A stretch of DNA of 64,000 bases, taken from contig JBCBEC010000036.1 of the NCBI GenBank assembly GCA_038528965.1, positions 1 through 64,000 of the forward strand, read 5' to 3'. Shown here piece by piece: positions 36,550-44,940 of this stretch. The notes beneath the pieces were generated by a model. The model ran no database searches. It was not told where the DNA came from and was given only the letters and a program-made list of their open reading frames with translations. The stretch's first letter is position 1. Each line of letters begins with the position of its first letter. Source of the stretch: Lewinella sp038528965. Lineage in GTDB: Bacteria > Bacteroidota > Bacteroidia > Chitinophagales > Saprospiraceae. The position numbers and the translations under genes are program-made.

Positions 36550-38991
36550 ATGTTTTTTTCTAATTGGAGAGTGCGCATCAGCGTGCTATTGCTTGTACTG
36601 GGTGCCAGTTTTTCGCTTACGGCACAGTCAAGTATCAATGGTACCATTACGGACCCAAAAGGCGTACCGTTAGTGGGCGCCAATGTTTATGCTCCCGAAG
36701 TTCAGTTGGGGGCAGTTACCGATGAAAATGGATTTTTTGATTTAGGACAGCGGGCAGCTGCCGCTACCCGTCTGGAGGTGAGTTACGTTGGCTACCGCAC
36801 CCAGGTTGTGGATTTGCAGCCGGGCCAGGAAAGCCGCCTTGCCTTGGTATTGGAAGAAAACCCGGTATTTACGGGAGAAGTAGTCGTATCTGCCACTCGT
36901 GCGGATGATCGAACACCGATGACTTTTAGTACGGTGGACCGGGAACTCATCCAACAAAACAATGTTGGGCAGGATGTACCATTCATCTTGCGTTGGACAC
37001 CCTCGGCGGTGGTTACGTCTGATGCGGGTACAGGCATCGGCTACACCGGTATTTGGATTCGTGGTTCGGATCCTACCCGGATTAACGTGACTATCAACGG
37101 TATCCCCGTAAACGATGCGGAAAGCCAGGGTGTATTTTGGGTGAATCTACCTGATTTTGCCTCCTCGGCTGAGGACATCCAAGTGCAACGCGGTGTAGGT
37201 GCTTCTACCAACGGCTCTGGCGCATTTGGTGCTACCATCAACCTCAATACCAGTAAGGTCAATCGCGAGGCCTACGCGTCTACGGATATGACGGTAGGTA
37301 GTTTTGGTACGCTTAAAGGGAACCTGCGCTTCGGTACGGGTTTGATGAAAAATGGCTTTACGATTGATGGCCGCCTATCTCGCATTACCAGCGACGGTTA
37401 CATTGATCGCGCCAGTGTAGACCTGTCCTCCTGGTATCTCTCTGGCGCCTGGATCGGCGATAAAAGCTCTGTTCGTCTGACTGCTTTTGACGGTAACGAA
37501 GTCACTTACCAGGCCTGGAATGGTGTAGACGCCAGTTTGGTGGATGACCCAGATCTGCGCACCACTAATACGGCCGGTACCGAGAAAGAAGGCGAACCTT
37601 ATGACAATGAGGTAGATGACTACGGTCAAACTTACCTACAGCTGTTCTTTAACCACGAGTTCAACCGCAACTGGAACGCTAACCTAGCAGGACACTGGAC
37701 TATCGGTGGTGGTTTCTTTGAGCAATACAAAGCAGGAGAAGACTTTGCTGATTATGGCCTAACGCCGATTACGATCGGTCAGGAAACCATCAATACAACT
37801 GATTTAATCCGCCGTCGCTGGTTGGATAATGACTACTACGGTGGAACCTACGGTTTGAATTATAATAGCGATGATAGTCGCTTCCGGGCTACGCTAGGTG
37901 GTGGTTACCATATTTACCAGGGCGCTCATTTTGGTGAGATTATCTGGGCGCGTTTTGCTTCCCAAAGTGAAATCCGTGACCGTTACTACGATAATGATGC
38001 GGAGAAGATTGATTTCAACATCTTCACCAAATTCAACTACGCACTAACGGACCGTTGGGATGCTTACCTGGACCTACAATTGCGCACCGTTGATTACACC
38101 TTCTTGGGAATTGACAACACGGGCAATACCGTCGATCAAACAGCGGATTTGCAGTTCTTCAATCCGAAGGCGGGTATCCAGTACCGTGCGGATAACAACC
38201 AACGGGCCTACGCTAGTATTGCGGTAGCGCAACGTGAACCCAATCGTAACGATTTTGTGGGCAGTACACCAGAGAACCGTCCGCGCGCGGAGAAGCTGTA
38301 TAACCTGGAAGCTGGCTGGGAAAAGCAGTGGTCGAAAGCCACCGTGCAGGCTAACTTCTACTACATGTATTACGAAGACCAATTGGTACTGAACGGGCAA
38401 ATCGACGATGTAGGGGCGCTTTTACGGACCAATGTTGACGAGAGCTACCGGACCGGTATTGAATTGGTAGCAGGTGGAGAAATCCTGGATAACCTCACTT
38501 TGCAGGGTAACTTCACCCTGAGTCGTAACCGCGTGGTTTCCTTCACCGAGTTTGTGGATGATTACGATGCCGATTTCAACTGGATTGGTCAACAAGCAGT
38601 GAAGCGGGAAGAAACGGATTTGGCTTTTTCACCCAACGTATTGGGCGCGGCAGAGCTGCGGTATGATTTTCTACCAAGTGCAGAAAAGCATGACCTTTCC
38701 TTGGCCTTACGTGGGAAGTACGTAGGTCGCCGGTATTTGGATAATAGCTCCGATGAAGCAAATAGCCTGGATCCCTATTTCTTCAGCGACTGGCAGCTCC
38801 AGTACACCATCCGTCCTGGTGGTTTGCGGGCTATTCGCCTGAACTTCCAGGTCCTAAACTGGATGGACGAATTGTACGAGTCTAATGGCTGGTCTTACCG
38901 CTCCTTCGTTGGTGGTGAGGGTCAACTATTACAAGGTCTGTATCCACAGGCCGGTCGCCAGTTGATGCTGGGGCTGGGTATCGATTTTTAG
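36550..38991 (+). CDS. TonB-dependent outer-membrane receptor, TPP-riboswitch controlled (predicted thiamine uptake)
   Basis: 813 residues from the ATG at 36550, which gives a clean signal peptide ending SLTAQ; a TTG at 36526 is the only longer option. Domains: CarboxypepD_reg-like beta sandwich about 27-105 (NGTITDPKGVPLVGANV, VSYVGYRTQ), plug about 110-240 (GIWIRGSDPTRINVTINGIP), and a 22-strand barrel to the C-terminal aromatic (LGLGIDF). It imports a scarce nutrient using the proton motive force through TonB. The TPP riboswitch in its leader says the nutrient is thiamine or a thiamine part; riboswitch-controlled TonB receptors of this kind are known in Bacteroidota. It lacks a SusD partner. 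No inner-membrane thiamine carrier (PnuT-like) or kinase follows, so the rest of the route must lie elsewhere. Confidence 0.88.
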   Translation: MFFSNWRVRISVLLLVLGASFSLTAQSSINGTITDPKGVPLVGANVYAPEVQLGAVTDENGFFDLGQRAAAATRLEVSYVGYRTQVVDLQPGQESRLALVLEENPVFTGEVVVSATRADDRTPMTFSTVDRELIQQNNVGQDVPFILRWTPSAVVTSDAGTGIGYTGIWIRGSDPTRINVTINGIPVNDAESQGVFWVNLPDFASSAEDIQVQRGVGASTNGSGAFGATINLNTSKVNREAYASTDMTVGSFGTLKGNLRFGTGLMKNGFTIDGRLSRITSDGYIDRASVDLSSWYLSGAWIGDKSSVRLTAFDGNEVTYQAWNGVDASLVDDPDLRTTNTAGTEKEGEPYDNEVDDYGQTYLQLFFNHEFNRNWNANLAGHWTIGGGFFEQYKAGEDFADYGLTPITIGQETINTTDLIRRRWLDNDYYGGTYGLNYNSDDSRFRATLGGGYHIYQGAHFGEIIWARFASQSEIRDRYYDNDAEKIDFNIFTKFNYALTDRWDAYLDLQLRTVDYTFLGIDNTGNTVDQTADLQFFNPKAGIQYRADNNQRAYASIAVAQREPNRNDFVGSTPENRPRAEKLYNLEAGWEKQWSKATVQANFYYMYYEDQLVLNGQIDDVGALLRTNVDESYRTGIELVAGGEILDNLTLQGNFTLSRNRVVSFTEFVDDYDADFNWIGQQAVKREETDLAFSPNVLGAAELRYDFLPSAEKHDLSLALRGKYVGRRYLDNSSDEANSLDPYFFSDWQLQYTIRPGGLRAIRLNFQVLNWMDELYESNGWSYRSFVGGEGQLLQGLYPQAGRQLMLGLGIDF

Positions 38992-39013
38992 CATGTAGTC
39001 AACTGATTTGTGT

Positions 39014-39053
39014 GTCATCCCCGTTTTTGGTAATTGCTAAAGACGGGGATGAC
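39014..39053. terminator. Bidirectional terminator hairpin between convergent genes
   Basis: GTCATCCCCGT and ACGGGGATGAC pair over 11 bp, extended by TTT/AAA and one G-U pair to about 14 bp, with a loop of about 10 nt. It lies 22 nt after the receptor's stop codon and 24 nt after the stop of the opposite gene. Confidence 0.8.
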
Positions 39054-39076
39054 CTAATATCTCTTGTTGGCACTGC

Positions 39077-39964
39077 TTAATTGCACAAGTAGGCACGCCT
39101 ATTGGAGTAATTAATAGCTTCTTGTTCAAAGAAGTTGCAATTATGGGTCGTTCCTTCTAATCGGTAGCCCAACCAAAATAGTGGTCCATTCAAATCCCAG
39201 TAGATATACTTCGAAAGCTGCTGGTAAGATGTTGAAGAAGCTTTCCATCTTTTATCGGCGGTAGCGAAAAAAGCATTGCCGGCCACTTTACGGTCGTATT
39301 GTACGATATGCGCTACTTCTTCGGCAAAAACGGTATAAAATTGCTCTCCTTGCAGGCCAGTATCCATACCAATGGAACTGACTTGACCCGTTGCTAACCC
39401 ACTACCCAATGAAGTGCTAAAACCCTTATCCGATTCGAAGTAAAAAATACCGGATTGGAGGGTTCTACCCAAATCAAAGCGGGCTCCTCTTCCGACTACA
39501 ATGAGTCCGTAAATGGAAGATGGAAATAACCGGACGGAAAATTTCTTTTCGTAGGGTAGATAATCGAATCTAGTGATCAGTAAGTTGAAATGTAATCTTT
39601 CCAGCATTCTCCGGTTTTCGGCCGCGTTTTGAATAATGGAAGAACCAAAGGCATTGACTATTCTAGCGGGCCAAGCCAGGGCTATATTTTGCTGTCGCTC
39701 TATTTGGTGGGTTAATGATAAACCAACGTGGCTGATCCCACCACCAATTGCTCCTTTATAAAAGCCGTTTAAGAAAGTTCGAAAATTGGGTTTGTCTTTT
39801 TTGCTGTTAATTAAGCTGCCTACACCACCTATCAGACCATTAAAGCCAATGTTAAACATGGCCAATTGTGCTCTTTGCGTTCTGAATTCGCTGGACTGTG
39901 CGTGAATTTCGACAGTACTTACAGTGGTGAACAGTAAGATTAATAGGAGCGCGTTTGTTTTCAT
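39077..39964 (-). CDS. Exported protein of unknown function
   Basis: 295 residues. Signal peptide ending EIHAQ. I do not recognise a family. The chain has a Gly-rich weakly hydrophobic stretch (FNGLIGGVGSLI, GFYKGAIGGGISHVGLSL, about 38-85) that may insert into or lie on a membrane, then a mixed region with FYTVFAEEVAHIVQYDRK; the E-E-x-x-H pattern is reminiscent of a metal site but is not a known protease motif. Three Cys near the C-terminus (HNCNFFE and the terminal LCN) may form a disulfide. Divergent from the ATPase operon at 40310, with about 345 nt between start codons. Confidence 0.6.
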   Translation of the reverse strand: MKTNALLLILLFTTVSTVEIHAQSSEFRTQRAQLAMFNIGFNGLIGGVGSLINSKKDKPNFRTFLNGFYKGAIGGGISHVGLSLTHQIERQQNIALAWPARIVNAFGSSIIQNAAENRRMLERLHFNLLITRFDYLPYEKKFSVRLFPSSIYGLIVVGRGARFDLGRTLQSGIFYFESDKGFSTSLGSGLATGQVSSIGMDTGLQGEQFYTVFAEEVAHIVQYDRKVAGNAFFATADKRWKASSTSYQQLSKYIYWDLNGPLFWLGYRLEGTTHNCNFFEQEAINYSNRRAYLCN

Positions 39965-40309
39965 AAGCGTTTAGTTCTTATTGAAGTTGTCTAGGGTTTT
40001 GGAATGAAACTAGTTGCAAGTGCTTGATTCTGAAGACAAAGCTCATTTTGAGTTTCGTACCTGGAAGGTCCGGGACGAAAAATAGCTGAAGTATTCAGGA
40101 TTAATGACTTGTAAATAATTCATTTGAGAAACTTTAGACAACTTCATTAAATATAACGGCCTTTATTCAACTTTATCGGTTGTTTATGTCAATTTAAGGG
40201 AATCATTGCTTGCTCCCACCAGAGTATACAGTGACAAGGGCCGATAGAACTCGTCTCTACTGTAGCTTGTTTAACATTTTTGGAATTCTCCTTTGGCTAC
40301 CTCATCTTT
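39965..40309. other. Divergent intergenic region, 345 bp
   Basis: AT-rich region between the exported protein gene (-) and the ATPase operon (+). It must hold both promoters, but I see no convincing TAnnTTTG motif with correct spacing, no hairpin of note and no small gene. Confidence 0.35.
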
Positions 40310-42691
40310 ATGCGCATGGAGCAAAGCACGCAAAGTTTGGACACCTTTTATCAACTTTTGGATACCGCCGGCCCTAACTCCTGGGGGACTGATTCGGAGG
40401 ATGAGCAGTTTGCCCGGCTAGTGCAGCAAGGCCAAGCATTGTGTGGTTCCTTACTTCGGTACGGAGATGAGAAAGCCCTCCTTTTTATTCAGGAGAAACC
40501 CGAACCCGTTCTGGCCGATTATTTGTTCTTCTACGAATGGTTACAAGCTGCCAAGCAGTTTCTGATCTTGTGGCGCAACACTACCTTTGGGTATTTGCAA
40601 GCCCAGCTACTGGTAGCTGATAGTAATTTGGAAGCCGCTAGCTTTCAGCAATGGCAATCTGATGCTGCAAACCAATTGCAGGAAGCTGCTCAGGCCCTGG
40701 GACAAATTATTCCCGAGCGCGAGGCTGAATTCAACACTAAGCCAAAGGAGGCGCGTAAGCAGATGGAGGCCTGGGGGCACCAAACACTACCTTGGACCGT
40801 CTACAAGGAGCAAATTACAATGATTAGCAGCCAGCTGGATGATTTAAAGGCGAATCAGAAGGCCCTATACGCTAATTGTAAGCAACTCCGGCAACTCAGG
40901 GAGACCATCTTCAATAATATCCACCAGGGATTGGACGAACTGCAAACCCTGCAAGAAATTGCTCGTTCGACCATTACCTTCATCGATGAGACGGGAGTGG
41001 ATAGCCCCGGTCGGATTCCGATTTATTTGGAAAACCAAGAGCAGCAATTACCACCGGTTGATTATAGCAAGGTTTTTAAAAAACAACTGGAAAAAGGGTT
41101 AGAGGGGCTCTCTGGAGAAATGCAAGTGCCGGTAGCTGCGCAGGGACCAGTCCTAAAGGTCAAGGATGTTGATTTTCGGCGCTTTATTTCCCGTTGGTTA
41201 GAGTCCGAAGTACTGCCTTTGCTATATGAAATTTGGGAAGTTTCGACCAATATTCGGAACAACCTCAAGATGGCCCTCATCAACATTCGTAACCGGGCCA
41301 TCCTGTTGAATAATGAAAACGCTGAAAATGGCGAACGCAGCAATCTGTCTGATGACCTCAACCAACCGCTGCACAGTTTTATTCAACAGACGGATGACCG
41401 GATCATTGAAATTGAGCAGTTGCATGAGTTGATCCATCATCGGATGGATGAGAACTTTAAGCTGTCCAGTGTCTTCCGGGAGCGCGAGTTCTTTTTGAGT
41501 GTTCCGCTGCAGAGCACACTCAATCAGTTTCGCAATAACCAGAATCAGCTCCTTCAGCGCGTCCAACGCTGGGGCGATCGGCAACGCAGGCGGGTCCAAC
41601 GCTGGCTCACGGATGTACAAACGGAGGACGCCATGAGCATCTCCGAAAAGGTGGTTCGCTTTGTGGATACCCGCCGGGTTAATCCGGATAATCACGCCTA
41701 CACCAGTATCTTTCTCACCAGTGGCTACATTGGCGAGTCCTTTTGGGTAGGGCGGAAATCAGAGCTGCGGCGCGTAGCTCAAGTGGTCAATAAATGGAAG
41801 CAAGGCTACCGCGGAACTATTCTCCTTACGGGAGATCGCTTTTGTGGGAAATCGTTGTTCGGAGATTTGGTTAGTAATCGCTATTTCCCTAGCCAAACCA
41901 TCCGGCTTTCGCCTAATAGTACGGTCCAATTTCAGGGGAGAACTTTCACTACGAGCTATGACCTTGAGGAAGCGCTCAATTTTGTGAGCAAATACCGCTT
42001 TGATCAGCCACCGTTGATCTGGCTGGATGATCTGGAACTCTGGCACAGTGAAGATTTTCCAATTAGCCGGAATGTACAGCGCTTGGGGCAGCATATTGAT
42101 CGCAACAGTACGCGTATATTTTACCTGGTGGCAGCGGGTAATGTTTTGCGCCAGCAGTTGGAACTGAATCGGAACTTTAGCCGGCATTTCCAGGCTACGA
42201 TTGCGCTGAATAGCATGAACCAAGAAGATACCTACCAGGCGATTTTGATTCGGCACGGTGCGACCCATAAAGAGCTGGTCAATGAAAATGGCCTACGGGT
42301 AGAGGCCACTGATTTTCAGCAACAAGTCAATCGGATTCACCGCACGGCCAACGGAAATATTGGCGAAGCTTTAAGCCTGTGGGCAGTAAGTATACGGGCT
42401 TTGGATGAGGATAATGTAATCCAGAACCGATCCCCATTTTACGGCTTACCCAATTTCTTAGACGCGGACCAGGCCGTACTGCTGCGGACCATTATGTTGG
42501 AGAAACGCACCAATGAATATCGTTTGCGCAAAAGATTTGGCCCCGCTTTCAATCCGCGTTACGCCGAAGCATTACTGCGGCTGTTGAGTGTGGGACTACT
42601 GCGCCGCCATATCGATGGTTGGCTTGAGATCAGTGATGTGGCCGTCAATAGCATCACGCGACAATTGCGGACCAAACAATACATTAGCTAA
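40310..42691 (+). CDS. Large AAA-like P-loop ATPase with long helical N-terminal region
   Basis: 793 residues from ATG 40310 (ATG 40316 also possible; the TTG at 40280 is less likely). No signal peptide or membrane helix, so cytoplasmic. Residues 1 to about 460 are predicted mainly helical, Gln/Glu/Arg-rich and coiled-coil-like. About 490-700 is a P-loop domain: Walker A GDRFCGKS (508-515, Lys514), Walker B LIWLDD (Asp573/Asp574), and a possible arginine-finger stretch NRNFSRHF. The C-terminal 100 residues look like a winged helix (LLRLLSVGLLRRH, ISDVAVNSITRQL), as in AAA+/STAND proteins of the Orc1/Cdc6 type. I do not recognise a named family. Its stop codon overlaps the next gene's ATG (TAATG), and a cation:proton antiporter follows, so a role in regulating ion transport is likely (inference). 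Confidence 0.75.
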   Translation: MRMEQSTQSLDTFYQLLDTAGPNSWGTDSEDEQFARLVQQGQALCGSLLRYGDEKALLFIQEKPEPVLADYLFFYEWLQAAKQFLILWRNTTFGYLQAQLLVADSNLEAASFQQWQSDAANQLQEAAQALGQIIPEREAEFNTKPKEARKQMEAWGHQTLPWTVYKEQITMISSQLDDLKANQKALYANCKQLRQLRETIFNNIHQGLDELQTLQEIARSTITFIDETGVDSPGRIPIYLENQEQQLPPVDYSKVFKKQLEKGLEGLSGEMQVPVAAQGPVLKVKDVDFRRFISRWLESEVLPLLYEIWEVSTNIRNNLKMALINIRNRAILLNNENAENGERSNLSDDLNQPLHSFIQQTDDRIIEIEQLHELIHHRMDENFKLSSVFREREFFLSVPLQSTLNQFRNNQNQLLQRVQRWGDRQRRRVQRWLTDVQTEDAMSISEKVVRFVDTRRVNPDNHAYTSIFLTSGYIGESFWVGRKSELRRVAQVVNKWKQGYRGTILLTGDRFCGKSLFGDLVSNRYFPSQTIRLSPNSTVQFQGRTFTTSYDLEEALNFVSKYRFDQPPLIWLDDLELWHSEDFPISRNVQRLGQHIDRNSTRIFYLVAAGNVLRQQLELNRNFSRHFQATIALNSMNQEDTYQAILIRHGATHKELVNENGLRVEATDFQQQVNRIHRTANGNIGEALSLWAVSIRALDEDNVIQNRSPFYGLPNFLDADQAVLLRTIMLEKRTNEYRLRKRFGPAFNPRYAEALLRLLSVGLLRRHIDGWLEISDVAVNSITRQLRTKQYIS

Positions 42692-43428
42692 TGGATTATT
42701 TGTGGCAAGTACACTTTGATTATACCTGGACCGGCTTGTTGGGCAACGCCCTCCGCCTGGCCGTCGTGTACGTACTCTTGATCCTGGGGCAACAATTCCT
42801 GAGTCGGAGAAGTACCATCCAAACCTGGCAGGACGTTTTGGAGCGTTGGCTCAATTACGCCTTACTGCTTTTTGAGCCCATCGCCATCTTATTGTTGGTC
42901 AGTTATTTCATTCTGATTCATCCTTTTTACCACGGCCTCATTTTTGCGCTAGCCTTATTGGCGAGTTTGCAGCACTTTCGCAACTACTGGTGCGGCCGCA
43001 TCTTACTTTTTGATCCTAGCTTGCGCATTGGTACGCGCATGAGCTACGGACAGCAACGCGGTTTGATTACCTACATTGGTCGCATTGGCATACGACTGCA
43101 GACCAATAAAGGCCTCCTGTTTTTGAATTACGGTGATTTATTGGAGAACGGATATACCCTTCTGACGGGAGAGGAAAGCGGATCATTCTTTCGCTTGAAA
43201 ATAAAGGCTAATCCTGACGGAGATAAGACGCCAGCTCAGGCCCAATTGGAAGAACTATTGCAAGTGATTCCGTATCTCAACTGGCAACACCAGACACAAC
43301 TGGAATTGAACCAGGCACAAGCCGGAGAGTGGGTGGTCAATTTAGCTTTACACGAAGAACAACACCTCCGCGACCTTATTGAACGATTGGCTGAACAGCA
43401 ATTTTTGGCCAGTATTACTAAAATTTAA
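42691..43428 (+). CDS. MscS-like membrane protein
   Basis: 245 residues. Three hydrophobic helices in the first 100 residues (about 18-38, 52-77, 81-97), then a soluble domain. The stretch IGTRMSYGQQRGLITYIGRIGIRLQTNKG (here quoted only in its parts: a 'G-x-R-M' entry, RGLITYIGRIGIRL strand, LLFLNYGDLLENGY) has the order and length of the beta domain of MscS channels, where a short 'V-x-E-I-x-x-R-x-T' strand pair is followed by 'PN'. The usual PN is replaced by NYGD. MscS proteins open under membrane tension and release ions. The ATG overlaps the ATPase stop codon, pointing to translational coupling; the antiporter begins 12 nt downstream. Confidence 0.6.
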   Translation: MDYLWQVHFDYTWTGLLGNALRLAVVYVLLILGQQFLSRRSTIQTWQDVLERWLNYALLLFEPIAILLLVSYFILIHPFYHGLIFALALLASLQHFRNYWCGRILLFDPSLRIGTRMSYGQQRGLITYIGRIGIRLQTNKGLLFLNYGDLLENGYTLLTGEESGSFFRLKIKANPDGDKTPAQAQLEELLQVIPYLNWQHQTQLELNQAQAGEWVVNLALHEEQHLRDLIERLAEQQFLASITKI

Positions 43429-43440
43429 GCAAAGACTGCT

Positions 43441-44727
43441 ATGGAAGCTTTGTCTTCATATACCCTTATTATCAGTGCCTCGGTAATCCTTATTCTCTCC
43501 TTTTTGTTCGGAGAGTTGGCGCGCAAAACCAGCATTCCCTCTGTACTTATGCTTATTGTGCTGGGGATCGCGCTACAATTTGGTCTGGATGCGGTCATGG
43601 GTCAGCGCCCTGATTTTCTACCGGTACTAAAGGTGCTGGGAACAGTGGGGTTGATTATGATTGTACTGGAAGCCGCACTGGAATTAGAGCTTAAGCCCGG
43701 GAAATATTTACCCATTGCCAGGGCTTTGATGATAGCACTGGTGGGGCTATTGGTCAGTGCTTACGTAGCAGCCCTCATTCTGCATCAGTTTGTTCCCGGT
43801 ATGGATATTGCTTCCGCCTGGTTGTACGCCACACCGCTATCCATCCTGTCTAGTGCCATCATTATTCCCAGTGTTACGGGACTCAAGGAAGACAAGAAAG
43901 AATTCCACATTTACGAGAGTACTTTCTCCGATATTCTTGGGATTATGATGTTCTATTTCCTAGCGGGAAATTTTGAAGCGGCAGAACATGGCACCGGCTT
44001 GGTGGAGTTTTCTGGCTCATTGTTCCTTACCATCGGGATAGCAGTAGTGGCCAGTTACTTGATTATTTTGATCTTTCAGAATATCCGGAGTCATACCAAG
44101 CTCTTCCTATTGATTGCGGTCTTGCTTTTACTCTACGCAGTTGGTAAAAAAATGCACCTGAGTTCGCTCATCATTATTCTGGTCTTCGGTTTAGTTATTG
44201 CCAATATGAAGGTCTTCTTCCGCGGACGCTTAGGCCAGTGGCTGCACTTGGAACGTGCGGAGCAGATGTACGAAGGGCTGCACATTATTACCATGGAATC
44301 GGCTTTTGTGGTGCGGACTTTCTTCTTCGTCATCTTTGGTCTGACCATCTCATTGGCATCTATCGCTAATCTGGAAGTGACGCTGATTTCCCTGGCCATC
44401 GTCCTGACGATTTACCTGATTCGGTTTATCATCCTACGCATCTTCATTGGCAAGGATATTCTACCACAGCTCTACATTGCCCCCCGTGGCTTAATCACCA
44501 TCCTGCTGTTCTACGAGATTCCGGAGAGTGCTATCGTACCAGGCTTTGAGCCAGGTATTTTACTGGATATCATCATCGGCACCAGTCTCATCATGACCTG
44601 GGCCATGATCCGCGATAAACGACGCAGCGGGCAAGCAATTGCCAAAGCACAGGAGCAGACGGTCGGTTATGAAAAGTGGACAGTGCCTAACCCTACAGAG
44701 TACATTTCCGAAGAGGAGAAGCACTAA
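43441..44727 (+). CDS. Cation:proton antiporter (CPA family)
   Basis: 428 residues with about 12 membrane helices across the whole chain and a short hydrophilic tail (NPTEYISEEEKH). The layout follows Na+/H+ exchanger domain PF00999: helix pairs with LGIALQFG near the start, the unwound TPLSILSSAIIIPSV helix, the acidic STFSDILGIMMFYF helix carrying the likely ion-binding Asp, and a late RGLITILLFYEIP helix typical of CPA transporters. It swaps Na+ or K+ for H+ across the inner membrane for pH and salt control. It lies 12 nt after the MscS-like gene and completes the three-gene unit. No C-terminal TrkA-N domain is present. Confidence 0.88.
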   Translation: MEALSSYTLIISASVILILSFLFGELARKTSIPSVLMLIVLGIALQFGLDAVMGQRPDFLPVLKVLGTVGLIMIVLEAALELELKPGKYLPIARALMIALVGLLVSAYVAALILHQFVPGMDIASAWLYATPLSILSSAIIIPSVTGLKEDKKEFHIYESTFSDILGIMMFYFLAGNFEAAEHGTGLVEFSGSLFLTIGIAVVASYLIILIFQNIRSHTKLFLLIAVLLLLYAVGKKMHLSSLIIILVFGLVIANMKVFFRGRLGQWLHLERAEQMYEGLHIITMESAFVVRTFFFVIFGLTISLASIANLEVTLISLAIVLTIYLIRFIILRIFIGKDILPQLYIAPRGLITILLFYEIPESAIVPGFEPGILLDIIIGTSLIMTWAMIRDKRRSGQAIAKAQEQTVGYEKWTVPNPTEYISEEEKH

Positions 44728-44799
44728 TTGACGGTAGTTCTTTGTCTTAGTTATTTTGAGAGAGGATTAATTTTTAAACTGATAACATCCCCTATTGTC

Positions 44800-44855
44800 G
44801 TTTCGCGGAATTCATTCCGCTTAAAATTTATACGGCGGGATGAATCCCGCGGAAC
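44800..44855. repeat. Dispersed hairpin element (GTTTCGCGGAATTCATTCCGC type)
   Basis: Positions 44800-44821 and 44834-44855 form a 22-nt inverted repeat; 18 of 22 positions are identical and the other four are C/T or A/G changes that still pair in RNA. Each arm is itself partly palindromic (GCGGAATTCATTCCGC). A near-identical left arm (21 of 22) is found at 60324-60345. It lies in the 213-nt gap between the antiporter and aminotransferase genes. Confidence 0.75.
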
Positions 44856-44940
44856 CAATATATACTGAGGTTATCTGGTATTTCTTCAACCAAGCCATAA
44901 CGTAAATGGCGCTACGAGTTTGCAAATAATCCACCCACCT

